NCBI GenBank assembly: GCA_919902475.1
Contig: CAKKRA010000048.1
Location: 1 to 25,232 of the forward strand
Length of the DNA stretch: 25,232 nt
DNA from: Nitrospiria bacterium
GTDB taxonomy: Bacteria; Nitrospirota; CAKKRA01; 9FT-COMBO-42-15
Direction: 5' to 3'
Of the stretch, positions 1 to 8,038 are shown one piece after another. The notes under the pieces are model-generated. The model searched no databases. It was not told where the DNA came from and worked only from the letters and a program-made list of their open reading frames with translations. Within the stretch, counting starts at the first letter, position 1, and every line of letters starts with the position of its first letter. The position numbers and the translations under genes were made by a program.

Positions 1-1
1 T

Positions 2-136
2 GAGCGCACAGTTTACAAGCTTGCAAGGAGCAGGATGGTTCCTTCAATGAAGGTGCTCGGCCAGTGGAGGTTTAAAAGAAGGCTTATTGATGAATGGATT
101 GAAAAGGGGTGCAGTAAGAATAATAAAAAAAGGTAA
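2..136 (+). CDS. C-terminal end of an excisionase/MerR-like helix-turn-helix protein (partial)
   Basis: An open frame enters from the left edge and ends at TAA 134-136, giving 44 residues. The visible part reads as the second half of an excisionase-type (HTH_17) DNA-binding domain: a segment VYKLARSRMVPSMKV, then the typical G-Q-W-R-F wing and a closing helix RRLIDEWIE, followed by a lysine-rich tail. Proteins of this family bind DNA as small regulators or as targeting modules at the end of larger proteins; the N-terminus lies outside the window, so its full architecture is unknown. It is on the same strand as recJ, 54 bases upstream, and could be its operon partner. The family call is fairly safe; the specific role is not known. 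Confidence 0.75.
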   Translation, partial: ERTVYKLARSRMVPSMKVLGQWRFKRRLIDEWIEKGCSKNNKKR

Positions 137-190
137 TCTTATATTGTAAGATGAATTGCTGATAATTGTTCTTAAAGAAAGGAAGGCAGG

Positions 191-1918
191 ATGCAGAGGT
201 TGTGGATTGAGTCTGAACAGGATTTTAAGCTGGAGGATTATATCTCTAAGACATCACAGATTAACCCATTAATAGTACGGATTCTTATAAACAGGGGTAT
301 AAAAACAATAGAGGGTGTAAGGGATTTTCTAACAGCGTCGCTTGACGAGCTTTATAACCCGTTTCTGCTTCCAGATATGAAAGAGGCAGTGGAGAGGATA
401 GGGCTGGCAATAAAGTCAGGTGAAAAGATATTAATTTATGGCGACTATGATGTTGACGGCGTTACTGCCACTGCGCTTTTATACCTTTTCTTTAAGGAGA
501 TAGGCTGTGAGGCCTCATATTATATACCGAACAGGTTAAGAGACGGATACGGACTGGGAGAGGATGCAGTATGCAGAATAAAGGAGCAGGGGATAGATTT
601 AATAATAACTGCTGACTGCGGCACAACATCACATTCTGCTGTAAAGAAGGCTAAGGATCTCGGTATTGACGTTATTATTACAGACCACCATGAGCCGCCC
701 CAGATTCTGCCAGAGGCGTATGCGATAGTTAATCCGAACAGGATTGACTCTGTCTATCCCTTTAATGGCCTTGCAGGTGTTGGTGTTGCGCTGAAATTAG
801 CGCAAGGGATTGCAGAAGGGCTCCATGGAACAGAGGGGCAGGGCATCAGGAAACCCATTGAGCCAATGCTGCATAAATACCTTGACCTTGTTGCACTCGG
901 CACGGTTGCAGATATTTCTTCTTTGACCGGCGAGAACAGAAAACTGGTTAAGGAGGGGCTTAAGCTTTTATCAAAGGCTGATAGAAAAGGTGTTGCAGCT
1001 TTAAAACGCGTTTCTAATCTTGACGGTTGCGATATTAGCGTAGGCACAATCGGCTTTACATTGGCGCCGAGAATAAATGCAGCAGGAAGGCTTGATGAAG
1101 CCAATGTCGGCGTTATGCTTCTTACAACAACATCAGAGGAAGAGGCTATAAAATGTGCTAAGATTCTGGATGGGAAAAATAGAGAGAGGCAGATGATAGA
1201 GGATAAGATACTAAATGAGGCAATGGAGAAGATTGAAAACGAGATTGATATTAAACATACAAATGCCATTGTTCTTTCATCGGACAAATGGCATCAGGGC
1301 GTAATCGGCATAATAGCCTCTAAGATTGTTGACAGATATTACAGGCCCACTATCCTTATCTCTGTTAATGAGAATGGGATTGGCAAGGGCTCTGCAAGGA
1401 GCATCCCTAATTTTCATTTGTATCAGGGGCTTTCTGAATGCCAATCATATTTAGAGGCCTTTGGGGGCCATAAATATGCTGCCGGCCTGTCAATCAGGAA
1501 AGAGAATATTGATTCATTTTCAGAAAGGATTAACAATGTAGTGGCATCCAGCCTGAAAAAAGAGGATTTTATTCCAAGGCTCTATATTGACGGTGAATTA
1601 AATGTAAAGGATCTTAATTTTAACCTTCTTAAAGAGATAGAGCGTCTGGAGCCTTTTGGTGTTGGGAATCCTGAACCTGTATTTGCTATAACTGATGCTG
1701 AGGTTCTCTATCCTAAAATTGTAGGGAGCAATCATCTTAAATTTAAGCTTCGGCAGGGAAATGCCGGCGCAGATGCCATTGGTTTTAATATGGGCGAATT
1801 TGCTGACAAGTTTAACGATGATAAGGTGGATGTTGCAGTTACACCAAAGCTGAATGAATGGCAGGGAACATTGACTGTTCAGATGAAGATTAAGGATATA
1901 AAATTTCCGGGTAATTAA
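191..1918 (+). CDS. recJ: Single-stranded-DNA-specific 5'-3' exonuclease RecJ
   Basis: RecJ degrades single-stranded DNA 5' to 3' in recombinational and mismatch repair in the cytoplasm, using two Mn/Mg ions. The 575-residue length is normal for the family. The DHH-phosphoesterase motifs are in order: motif I YGDYDVDG (about 83-90), ADCG (141-144), the signature TDHH (164-167), then LVALGTVADI (233-242). A DHHA1-like half follows, with GRLDEAN, the HQGVIG segment and the FGGHKYAAG motif; the C-terminus is an OB-like domain. The ATG start is supported by a purine-rich ribosome site (AAAGGAAGGCAGG) directly before it. The rel gene starts 5 bases after its stop, so the two are probably co-transcribed. 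All key residues look intact. Confidence 0.97.
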   Translation: MQRLWIESEQDFKLEDYISKTSQINPLIVRILINRGIKTIEGVRDFLTASLDELYNPFLLPDMKEAVERIGLAIKSGEKILIYGDYDVDGVTATALLYLFFKEIGCEASYYIPNRLRDGYGLGEDAVCRIKEQGIDLIITADCGTTSHSAVKKAKDLGIDVIITDHHEPPQILPEAYAIVNPNRIDSVYPFNGLAGVGVALKLAQGIAEGLHGTEGQGIRKPIEPMLHKYLDLVALGTVADISSLTGENRKLVKEGLKLLSKADRKGVAALKRVSNLDGCDISVGTIGFTLAPRINAAGRLDEANVGVMLLTTTSEEEAIKCAKILDGKNRERQMIEDKILNEAMEKIENEIDIKHTNAIVLSSDKWHQGVIGIIASKIVDRYYRPTILISVNENGIGKGSARSIPNFHLYQGLSECQSYLEAFGGHKYAAGLSIRKENIDSFSERINNVVASSLKKEDFIPRLYIDGELNVKDLNFNLLKEIERLEPFGVGNPEPVFAITDAEVLYPKIVGSNHLKFKLRQGNAGADAIGFNMGEFADKFNDDKVDVAVTPKLNEWQGTLTVQMKIKDIKFPGN

Positions 1919-1923
1919 ATCTT

Positions 1924-4056
1924 ATGAAGACAATAGATGACATAATTAACAGTATATTATCTTACAATCCTAAGGCTGATGTGGAGCCTGTTAGAAAGGC
2001 GTACGCATTTGCTGAAAAGGCCCATGCAGGACAGGTGCGCCATTCAGGGGAACAATATCTGTCCCATCCAATGGAGGTTGCTGATATCCTGACACAGCTT
2101 AAACTTGATGTCCCTTCAATTGTCGCAGGCATCCTGCATGATACTGTAGAGGACTCATCAGTAAGTCTTGATGAGATAGGCAGACAATTTGGCGAGACTG
2201 TTGCGCTGTTAGTTGACGGAGTTACAAACATAGGCAAGATTGTCTTTAAGACTAAAGAGGAGAGGCAGGCAGAGAATTTCAGGAAGATGGTCCTTTCCAT
2301 GTCAAAGGATATAAGGGTTATCCTTATCAAGCTTGCTGACAGGCTGCATAATATGAGGACATTACAGCACCATACAACATCAAAGCAGCAGTGGATTGCG
2401 CAGGAGACTATTGATATTTATGCGCCCCTTGCAAACAGGCTTGGCATTGGATGGATTAAGGCGGAATTAGAGGATTTATGCCTGAGATATTTAAAGCCTG
2501 AGATATATTTTGAATTAGCTGATAAGGTAGCTAAGCGCAGGGATGAGAGGGATAAATATATAAATGAAGTTATAGAAATTGTGAGAAAGAGCCTTGCTGA
2601 GCATGGATTTAAGGCTGATGTGCAGGGCAGGTCCAAGCATTTTAACAGCGTTTATCAAAAGATGCAGAGGGAAGCGATTACCTTTGATGAGATTTACGAC
2701 CTTACTGCAATAAGGATTATTACAGATACAAAATTCAACTGCTACGGCATACTCGGGATGATCCATTCGCTCTGGACGCCTGTGCCGGGCAAGTTTAAGG
2801 ATTATATCGGCGTTCCAAAGTCAAATATGTATCAGTCGCTGCATACAACTGTTATATGCCAGAACGGCGAAAGGGTGGAATTTCAGATAAGGACAGAGGA
2901 TATGCACAGGGTTGCTGAAGAAGGCATTGCTGCGCACTGGAAGTATAAAGAAAAGGGTTATATTGACGAGAAGGATGAGAGTATATTCAGTTGGCTGAGA
3001 CAGCTTGTGGAATGGCAGAAGGATGTGAAGGACAGCAAGGAGTTTATGGACACATTAAGGGTAGATATGTTCTCTGATGTTGTCTATATCTTTACTCCAA
3101 AAGGTGATATCAGAGAGCTTCCAAAGGGCTCCACACCAATTGATTTTGCCTACAGCATCCACTCTGATGTTGGAAACCATTGTGTCGGCGCAAAGATTAA
3201 CGGAAAGATAGTTCCTTTAAAATATCAATTGAGAAGCGGCGACACTGTTGATGTAATGACAGACCCGAAGCATATTCCGAATAAGGACTGGCTGAAGATT
3301 GTAAAGACGCCGAGGGCAAAGAACAGGATAAAGCAGTGGGTCAAGATAGAGGAGAGGCGGAGGAGCTTTGATATAGGCAAGAACATATTTGAAAGGGAGC
3401 TGAAGAGAAACAGCCTTATTCCAAATGATTTACAAAAGCATCCTAAACTATCAGAGGTCTTAAAACACCATCATGTCAGCAGCATTGATGATTTAATCGT
3501 TGCCATTGGTTACGGCAAGGTATCAGTCCATCAGGTTGTAAATGTTTTTGTCTCTGAAAAGATAGTGCAGGAAAAAGAGGTTGTTAAAAAACAGCCTAAA
3601 TCTGCAAAGATCGGCGTAAGGATAAAGGATATAGACGATATACTTGTCCATTTTGCGAAATGCTGCAATCCTGTGACAGGGGATAAGATAATTGGTTTTA
3701 TCACAAGGGGGAGGGGGCTTACTATACATACTACAGACTGCCCGAATATTGACGAGTTTAATTATAATAAGGACAGGATAATTGAGGTTGAGTGGGATAG
3801 GACAGAGAAGAAGGCTCACCATGTAGAGATATCTGTGCTTACTTTGGATAAGCCCGGGCTTCTGGCAAATGTATCATCTGCAATAACAACATCAGATGCA
3901 AATATCACACATGCAGAGGCTGTTACAAGAGAGGATAAGAAGGCTGTATTGAATTTTATAGTAGATATAAATGACCTTGAACACCTAAAGACAGTGCTGG
4001 AGAAGGTCCAGCGGGTGGACGGCGTATTGCAGGCAAAGAGGGTGAGGAAGGGGTAA
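1924..4056 (+). CDS. rel: Bifunctional (p)ppGpp synthetase/hydrolase, RelA/SpoT family
   Basis: This enzyme sets the level of the alarmone (p)ppGpp during starvation. At 710 residues it has the full long-RSH architecture. The N-terminal HD hydrolase carries HAGQ (34-37) and the HDTVEDS motif (72-78), which suggests an active hydrolase. The synthetase contains GRSKHFNSVY (234-243) and GKFKDYIGVPK (288-298). The basic KFKD in this loop corresponds to the RXKD form of bifunctional enzymes, not the acidic EXDD of synthetase-only RelA. A TGS domain follows (about 382-443), then a helical region, a Cys-rich segment with CC at 579-580 and HTTDCPN (601-607), and a C-terminal ACT domain (about 632-706). 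It lies 5 bases after recJ with only a weak ribosome site, suggesting translational coupling. Confidence 0.96.
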   Translation: MKTIDDIINSILSYNPKADVEPVRKAYAFAEKAHAGQVRHSGEQYLSHPMEVADILTQLKLDVPSIVAGILHDTVEDSSVSLDEIGRQFGETVALLVDGVTNIGKIVFKTKEERQAENFRKMVLSMSKDIRVILIKLADRLHNMRTLQHHTTSKQQWIAQETIDIYAPLANRLGIGWIKAELEDLCLRYLKPEIYFELADKVAKRRDERDKYINEVIEIVRKSLAEHGFKADVQGRSKHFNSVYQKMQREAITFDEIYDLTAIRIITDTKFNCYGILGMIHSLWTPVPGKFKDYIGVPKSNMYQSLHTTVICQNGERVEFQIRTEDMHRVAEEGIAAHWKYKEKGYIDEKDESIFSWLRQLVEWQKDVKDSKEFMDTLRVDMFSDVVYIFTPKGDIRELPKGSTPIDFAYSIHSDVGNHCVGAKINGKIVPLKYQLRSGDTVDVMTDPKHIPNKDWLKIVKTPRAKNRIKQWVKIEERRRSFDIGKNIFERELKRNSLIPNDLQKHPKLSEVLKHHHVSSIDDLIVAIGYGKVSVHQVVNVFVSEKIVQEKEVVKKQPKSAKIGVRIKDIDDILVHFAKCCNPVTGDKIIGFITRGRGLTIHTTDCPNIDEFNYNKDRIIEVEWDRTEKKAHHVEISVLTLDKPGLLANVSSAITTSDANITHAEAVTREDKKAVLNFIVDINDLEHLKTVLEKVQRVDGVLQAKRVRKG

Positions 4057-4124
4057 AAAAAATCAAAATGCTAAATGCAAAATTTAAAATTAAGGAAACA
4101 TAACCTTTTATCAGGAGGTGTGCC

Positions 4125-4430
4125 ATGTTATGCGAATTCAGCATTGTACCAATTGGTGTTGGCAGCAGTATTGGCGATTATGTAGCAAAGGTTTTAAAGA
4201 TTATTGACGAAAGCGCTATGCCATATAAATTGAATCCTATGGGCACAGTTGTGGAAGGCGATATGGAGAAGATATTTGAGCTTATAAAAAAATGCCATAA
4301 TGAGGTTCTAAAGAATTCAGACAGGGTCTTGACATCAATTACTATTGATGATAGAAAAGGGGCAGTTGATAGTATAAACAGAAAGGTTGCTGGTATAGAA
4401 AAGATGATAGGTAAGGAATTAAAAAAGTGA
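4125..4430 (+). CDS. MTH1187/UPF0045-family thiamine-binding-like protein
   Basis: A 101-residue single-domain protein starting MLCEFSIVPIGVG and containing NPMGTVVEGDMEKIF, both typical of the MTH1187/YkoF-type ferredoxin-like fold (UPF0045, DUF77). Family members bind thiamine-like ligands and often act as small cytoplasmic oligomers; the physiological role is poorly known. A strong ribosome site (AGGAGGTG) lies 5 bases before the ATG. It follows rel by 68 bases of A/T-rich sequence with no obvious terminator, so it may end the recJ-rel transcript. No thiamine synthesis or transport gene is nearby to strengthen the ligand assignment. Confidence 0.85.
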   Translation: MLCEFSIVPIGVGSSIGDYVAKVLKIIDESAMPYKLNPMGTVVEGDMEKIFELIKKCHNEVLKNSDRVLTSITIDDRKGAVDSINRKVAGIEKMIGKELKK

Positions 4431-4494
4431 CAAAAATTGGCGCACAGATTATAAAAATTTGTTAATACTGTGTGATTTTTCTGTTATAGTTTTG

Positions 4495-4500
4495 TATAAT
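4495..4500 (+). promoter_or_regulatory. Candidate -10 box upstream of the lytic transglycosylase gene
   Basis: A perfect TATAAT hexamer preceded by TTTG lies in the 156-base gap before the gene at 4587. No good -35 hexamer is found at 16-18 bases, so this is a weak call resting on the -10 box and its position. Confidence 0.3.
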
Positions 4501-4586
4501 GATTGAATCTTAAAGAAGATTTTGTATTGATTTTAAGGAACAGAATTTGCAAAGATAAAGGATTGGTTCAGTGTTGAGGGGTTTAA

Positions 4587-5516
4587 ATGACTATTAAAGA
4601 GTGTCTTAAGGCATTAGAAGGAAAACATATTGGCAGCAGGATGCGGGCGATTAATGCCTTGAATAAGATTGATAATAAAGAGGCAAAGGCGATACTCGCA
4701 TCTATTGCAAATAATGCTGAAGAGAAGCCGTATATCAGGCATTATGCAAAAAGGGCTGTTCAAACAGCCGCATCAGTCTCAAGTCATCATCAGTTAACAG
4801 CAGGCATTATAATGCCGCAGAAACGGCTGTTTCTAAATAGAGTGTTGATTACAGGCGGATTCCTTTTCTTGGTGATGCTCTCATTTTTATATATAGATTA
4901 CGGCGCTGTTTCAGAGGTCTCCGGAAGGCAGAGCGAAAATTTGATTGAGGATGATAAAAGAGCTGAGGCGCTGAAGGTAGAAGTTTCTGTGCTTAATCCT
5001 TACAGGCTTTTTGAATTGGCAGACAATACCTACAAGGTTGATGCAGCCCTGATTGAATCACTCTGGTTTCAGGAATCATCAATGGGCAGGAACCTCGGTG
5101 ATTACATGATACTTGATGTATATAAAATTAAAAAAGATGATTCTTCTGAGGTAAAGGGATGGAAGAAGAAGGAGAGGCAGGCGTTTATTGCGATATGCAA
5201 GGCAAACGGCTTTGACAGCAGAAAGCAATTCGGCGGAAGATATGGAGAGATGGGGCCATTTCAGTTTCTGCCGAGCACATGGCTTGCATACGGCAAGGAT
5301 GGAAACAACGACGGCATGGCAAATCCATGGGATATGTCAGATGCTGTTACTACTGTGGCATCCTATCTAAAACTTTATGGTTATAAAAAAGAGGACTTTA
5401 ACAGGATTAAAAGGGCGATTGCCTATTATAATCAGAGCCCCAAGTATTTTGATTTACTTCAAAGAAATGCAGGATTGTTTGGACTGGATATTAAGCAGGG
5501 TTATTTCTCAAAGTAG
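4587..5516 (+). CDS. Membrane-anchored lytic murein transglycosylase (MltB/SLT-like) with HEAT-like N-terminal region
   Basis: A 309-residue protein with three parts. Residues 1-62 form two HEAT-like helical repeats rich in Ala, Arg and Lys (SRMRAINALNKI; IRHYAKRAVQ). Residues about 84-104 are a single transmembrane segment. Residues about 135-305 form a lysozyme-like transglycosylase domain. The candidate catalytic glutamate is E163 in WFQESSMG. The block GEMGPFQFLPSTW (220-232), then DGNNDGMANPWDMSDAV and a late IAYYNQS, matches the MltB/SLT family, which cleaves peptidoglycan to 1,6-anhydromuropeptides. The topology puts the catalytic domain in the periplasm and the HEAT-like head in the cytoplasm. 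A GAGGGG ribosome site precedes the ATG. Its 3' end overlaps the convergent minus-strand gene by 16 bases. Catalytic class is secure; the role of the head is not known. Confidence 0.85.
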   Translation: MTIKECLKALEGKHIGSRMRAINALNKIDNKEAKAILASIANNAEEKPYIRHYAKRAVQTAASVSSHHQLTAGIIMPQKRLFLNRVLITGGFLFLVMLSFLYIDYGAVSEVSGRQSENLIEDDKRAEALKVEVSVLNPYRLFELADNTYKVDAALIESLWFQESSMGRNLGDYMILDVYKIKKDDSSEVKGWKKKERQAFIAICKANGFDSRKQFGGRYGEMGPFQFLPSTWLAYGKDGNNDGMANPWDMSDAVTTVASYLKLYGYKKEDFNRIKRAIAYYNQSPKYFDLLQRNAGLFGLDIKQGYFSK

Positions 5517-5818
5517 TAGCCGCACTCAAAGTTTACATCAGCCAAGTCTTTTTCATCTATAGGAAATGCAATGCACTGTTTAGGCCTTCCATTGTGGTAT
5601 ATCTGGCACCAGATATTTTCGCCTGTACCCTTTAAAAAAGGGCAGCGGTAAACAAGGCTGCAGCATTTACCGCACTGTAGGCACTCGCCTCTGCGTTTTG
5701 CCTCCTGCTTTTTTAAATAATCTTCTTTGAGATTGCATATTACGAGTCTTCTGACCTTATTTTTCAGTTTGTGATTATACCTGTAGTATACCTGTCTTGA
5801 TTCTCTAAAGCCACTATT
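5501..5818 (-). CDS. YkgJ-type cysteine-cluster protein; 5' end disturbed (probable frameshift or nonsense)
   Basis: On the minus strand an open frame of 105 codons encodes a clear cysteine-cluster protein. It has the CxxCGxCC signature (GECLQCGKCCSLVYRCPFL), a later WCQIYHNGRPKQCIAFPID segment and a terminal FECGYYF. These match the YkgJ/UPF0153-like family, thought to bind zinc or an iron-sulfur cluster; function is unknown. No ATG, GTG or TTG starts this frame before the cysteine motif. An in-frame ATG at 5825-5827 is followed two codons later by TGA (5819-5821). A GTG at 5812-5814 has a good ribosome site (GGAG, 7 bases) but lies in the +1 frame. A single-base indel near 5785-5795 would join that start to the conserved part. 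The gene is therefore either a young pseudogene or carries a sequence error. It converges on the transglycosylase gene and overlaps its end by 16 bases. Confidence 0.75.
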   Translation of the reverse strand, partial: NSGFRESRQVYYRYNHKLKNKVRRLVICNLKEDYLKKQEAKRRGECLQCGKCCSLVYRCPFLKGTGENIWCQIYHNGRPKQCIAFPIDEKDLADVNFECGYYFEK

Positions 5819-5952
5819 TCACTCCATTAAAAACAGATTCTGTTGCCACTACAAATATCAAGATTCTTAAAACTTATTCAGGGATGCCTTATAAAAAAAC
5901 CATATTATAATACACATCATTGGCGGCTTTGTCTATAAAAAAATAGTTTTTT

Positions 5953-6939
5953 TCACATTATTATTTTTTTAGGTTTTTTTGGCCTTTTTGCAGCTATTGC
6001 TGCGGCAACAGCTATGAATATTAGAATAATGGCTGCTAAAGATATGTATAAAATGATGCTGTTTGCAGTTATTATAGGTTCTGGAGCCTTTGCATCAGGG
6101 GCGGTTTGGGGTAGAATCCTTGATTTAATTGCAGCAAATCTGCCCTTTTTTGCTTTATTTTCTCCTTTTTTGTAAGCTGCAGCATCAGGATTATACTTAG
6201 ATATAGAAGGTTCTTTAGAGGCTGGATTAGCGCTGCCCATTGAGGCATCCGCTCCTTTTTCAATTGGCTTGGGCGCCTCTGCAAACATAACTGGTTCCTT
6301 TTCAAACCTGATAGCGCTGAAAAAACTTTCAGCGCTGCTCTTTGTATTATCTGTGTCTATCATAACCGATACCTTGCCGATTAAGGGCGGTTCTTCATTA
6401 AACAGCATCTTATAATCTGCATAAACATTCCTCTTCTCCTCAAGCCACTCCCCGAGCCTTTCTTTTCCGCTCTGGATGACAATATATTTTGTATTGGAGT
6501 TCTTCTTGCTTGTAATAACAGAACCTGCTGGCGCAGATGTCTCCCATATATATCCAATGAGCCTGCTGTTTATCATTGCCGGGAACTTAGGAAATACAAC
6601 ATAGATCTGGGCTGCCTGATCATCGGTTTTGCTATCCCTGACATCAGCGCCCTCCGGAAGACTCGAAACCTTCCATCTCCATGTTATTACAGGATATTCT
6701 TTTATATTGAAATTGAGTTCTTTATGAAGGGCAAAGCTATTTTTACTGCTTTTTAAATGTATAAAGGAGATTCCATCTTCATTTTCAATAATGATTTCGC
6801 CCTTTCCTTTCCACTCCTTTAATTCCCATCCCTTTGGAATATTGCTGTTTTTCTCTTGAGTGAAGTCTGCTGTTATTGCAGCATAAGAAGGGGACGAAAC
6901 GCTTACAACTATTAATAATGAAAATAAAAATCTAATCAT
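5953..6939 (-). CDS. DUF3047-domain exported protein with C-terminal membrane anchor
   Basis: A 328-residue protein with a signal peptide (MIRFLFSLLIVVSVSSPSYA, cleavage likely after residue 20). A DUF3047-type beta-rich domain covers about residues 22-215; recognisable parts are PVITWRWKV, the acidic DSKTDDQAAQIYVVF block and RLIGYIWE. The family has no defined function; it is usually secreted. Residues about 216-285 are a Pro/Ala/Lys-rich linker. A hydrophobic segment (about 294-316) and a basic tail KRPKKPKK close the protein. Together this predicts a periplasmic domain tethered to the inner membrane by its C-terminus. It is divergent from the MinD-like gene across a 136-base A/T-rich gap. 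The domain call is fairly confident; the role is unknown. Confidence 0.8.
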   Translation of the reverse strand: MIRFLFSLLIVVSVSSPSYAAITADFTQEKNSNIPKGWELKEWKGKGEIIIENEDGISFIHLKSSKNSFALHKELNFNIKEYPVITWRWKVSSLPEGADVRDSKTDDQAAQIYVVFPKFPAMINSRLIGYIWETSAPAGSVITSKKNSNTKYIVIQSGKERLGEWLEEKRNVYADYKMLFNEEPPLIGKVSVMIDTDNTKSSAESFFSAIRFEKEPVMFAEAPKPIEKGADASMGSANPASKEPSISKYNPDAAAYKKGENKAKKGRFAAIKSRILPQTAPDAKAPEPIITANSIILYISLAAIILIFIAVAAAIAAKRPKKPKKIIM

Positions 6940-6991
6940 GATTTACCAAACTGCGAATATATTACCATATTTATTAATATGTTGCCATATA

Positions 6992-7019
6992 ATTATAAAA
7001 CAAAATTTTATGGTATAAT
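6992..7019 (+). promoter_or_regulatory. Extended -10 promoter with flanking inverted repeat before the MinD-like gene
   Basis: The sequence TGGTATAAT (7011-7019) is a perfect extended -10 element (TGnTATAAT), which can work without a -35 box; none is found at proper spacing. It overlaps an inverted repeat whose arms AATTATA and TATAATT flank an A/T-rich centre, and TACCATA/TATGGTA copies occur just upstream. This is the divergent region between the DUF3047 gene and the MinD-like gene, so the repeat may be an operator. Binding by any regulator is inference. Confidence 0.45.
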
Positions 7020-7075
7020 TAACTTGAAAACAGGCAGTTAATAGTATAGATTTATACGTTTTATAAGGAGAAGAA

Positions 7076-8038
7076 ATGTCCTTTGAATCAGGCGACAATG
7101 GCAATGGAAGGGGCTCATTTAATGGTCAGATATGGGCTATTGGAGGCGGCAAGGGCGGAACTGGAAAGAGCCTGATAACCTCAAATCTTGGCATCTGCCT
7201 GTCCAAGACTGGAAGGGATGTATTATTGGTAGATGCAGACTTAGGCGGCGCTAATCTCCATTCCTGCCTCGGCACCTCCTTCCCTAATGTAACCCTTTCG
7301 GATTTTATTAGAAAAAAAGTCCCAAGCATCAAGGATGTCACTATAAATACTGGAATACCGCATTTAAGCCTGATAAGCGGCGCAGAGGACTATCTTGAGG
7401 TGGCAAATACAAATTATGCACAGAAGATGCGGCTTCTAAAGCAGTTGACATATGTAGAAAGCGAGTACATCCTTTTAGACCTTGGCGCTGGAACATCCTT
7501 TAATACACTGGATTTCTTTTTGATTGCAGACAGCGGCATAATTGTTGTTACACCAGAGCCTACATCCATTGAGAATGCATACAGGTTCATAAAGAGCGTA
7601 TTTTACAGGCGGCTTAAGAGGATAGTGAACAATCATGGTATCCGGGAGATTATTGCCGAGGTAATGGATAGAAAGAATGAACTTGGGATCAAGACGCCGA
7701 TAGAGCTGATAAGCCATATTGAGGTTATTGACAAAGCGATTGGCCAGAGGTTTAAGGAAGAGGTGTTTAAGTTCAAGCCGAAGCTGATAATCAATAGCGT
7801 CAGGACAAGGGGTGATATTAACATAGGTTTTTCTATAAAGAGCACATGCCTTAAATATTTTGGGATAAATATGATTTATGTTGGGTATGTTGAATATGAT
7901 GAAAGTATCTGGCAGGCAGTGCGCCGCCGACGGCCGTTTTTGCTTGAATATCCTAATTCAAGGCCTGCAAAGTGTCTGGAGAGGATTACCAAGAATATAA
8001 TTATGAATAAGGAATTAGAAGAAGAATTTATATTATGA
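7076..8038 (+). CDS. MinD/FlhG-like ParA-family ATPase
   Basis: A 320-residue P-loop ATPase. The deviant Walker A motif GGKGGTGKS (24-32, with the signature lysine K26) identifies the MinD/ParA/FlhG group. The Walker A' segment LLVDADLGGANLH (50-62) and a Walker B-like YILLDLGAG follow, then IIVVTPEPTSIENAY. Such proteins dimerise on ATP and position division machinery, flagella, chromosomes or other cargo at membranes or the nucleoid. The C-terminal extension (about 190-320) resembles FlhG-like stand-alone MinD homologues more than plasmid ParA; no parB, minC/minE or flagellar gene is visible. The next gene overlaps its stop in an ATGA arrangement, so the two products are probably made together and may interact. 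A ribosome site AAGGAGAAG precedes the ATG. Confidence 0.88.
   Translation: MSFESGDNGNGRGSFNGQIWAIGGGKGGTGKSLITSNLGICLSKTGRDVLLVDADLGGANLHSCLGTSFPNVTLSDFIRKKVPSIKDVTINTGIPHLSLISGAEDYLEVANTNYAQKMRLLKQLTYVESEYILLDLGAGTSFNTLDFFLIADSGIIVVTPEPTSIENAYRFIKSVFYRRLKRIVNNHGIREIIAEVMDRKNELGIKTPIELISHIEVIDKAIGQRFKEEVFKFKPKLIINSVRTRGDINIGFSIKSTCLKYFGINMIYVGYVEYDESIWQAVRRRRPFLLEYPNSRPAKCLERITKNIIMNKELEEEFIL

Noticed and set aside
136..152. Small hairpin ATCTTA-TATTG-TAAGAT before recJ as a terminator.
   Set aside because: The 6-bp stem is A/T-rich and is not followed by a T run.
5819..5827. TGA recoding (selenocysteine or alternative code) to rescue the cysteine-cluster gene.
   Set aside because: Other genes in the window end with TGA, no other gene shows an internal TGA, and a one-base indel explains the data more simply.
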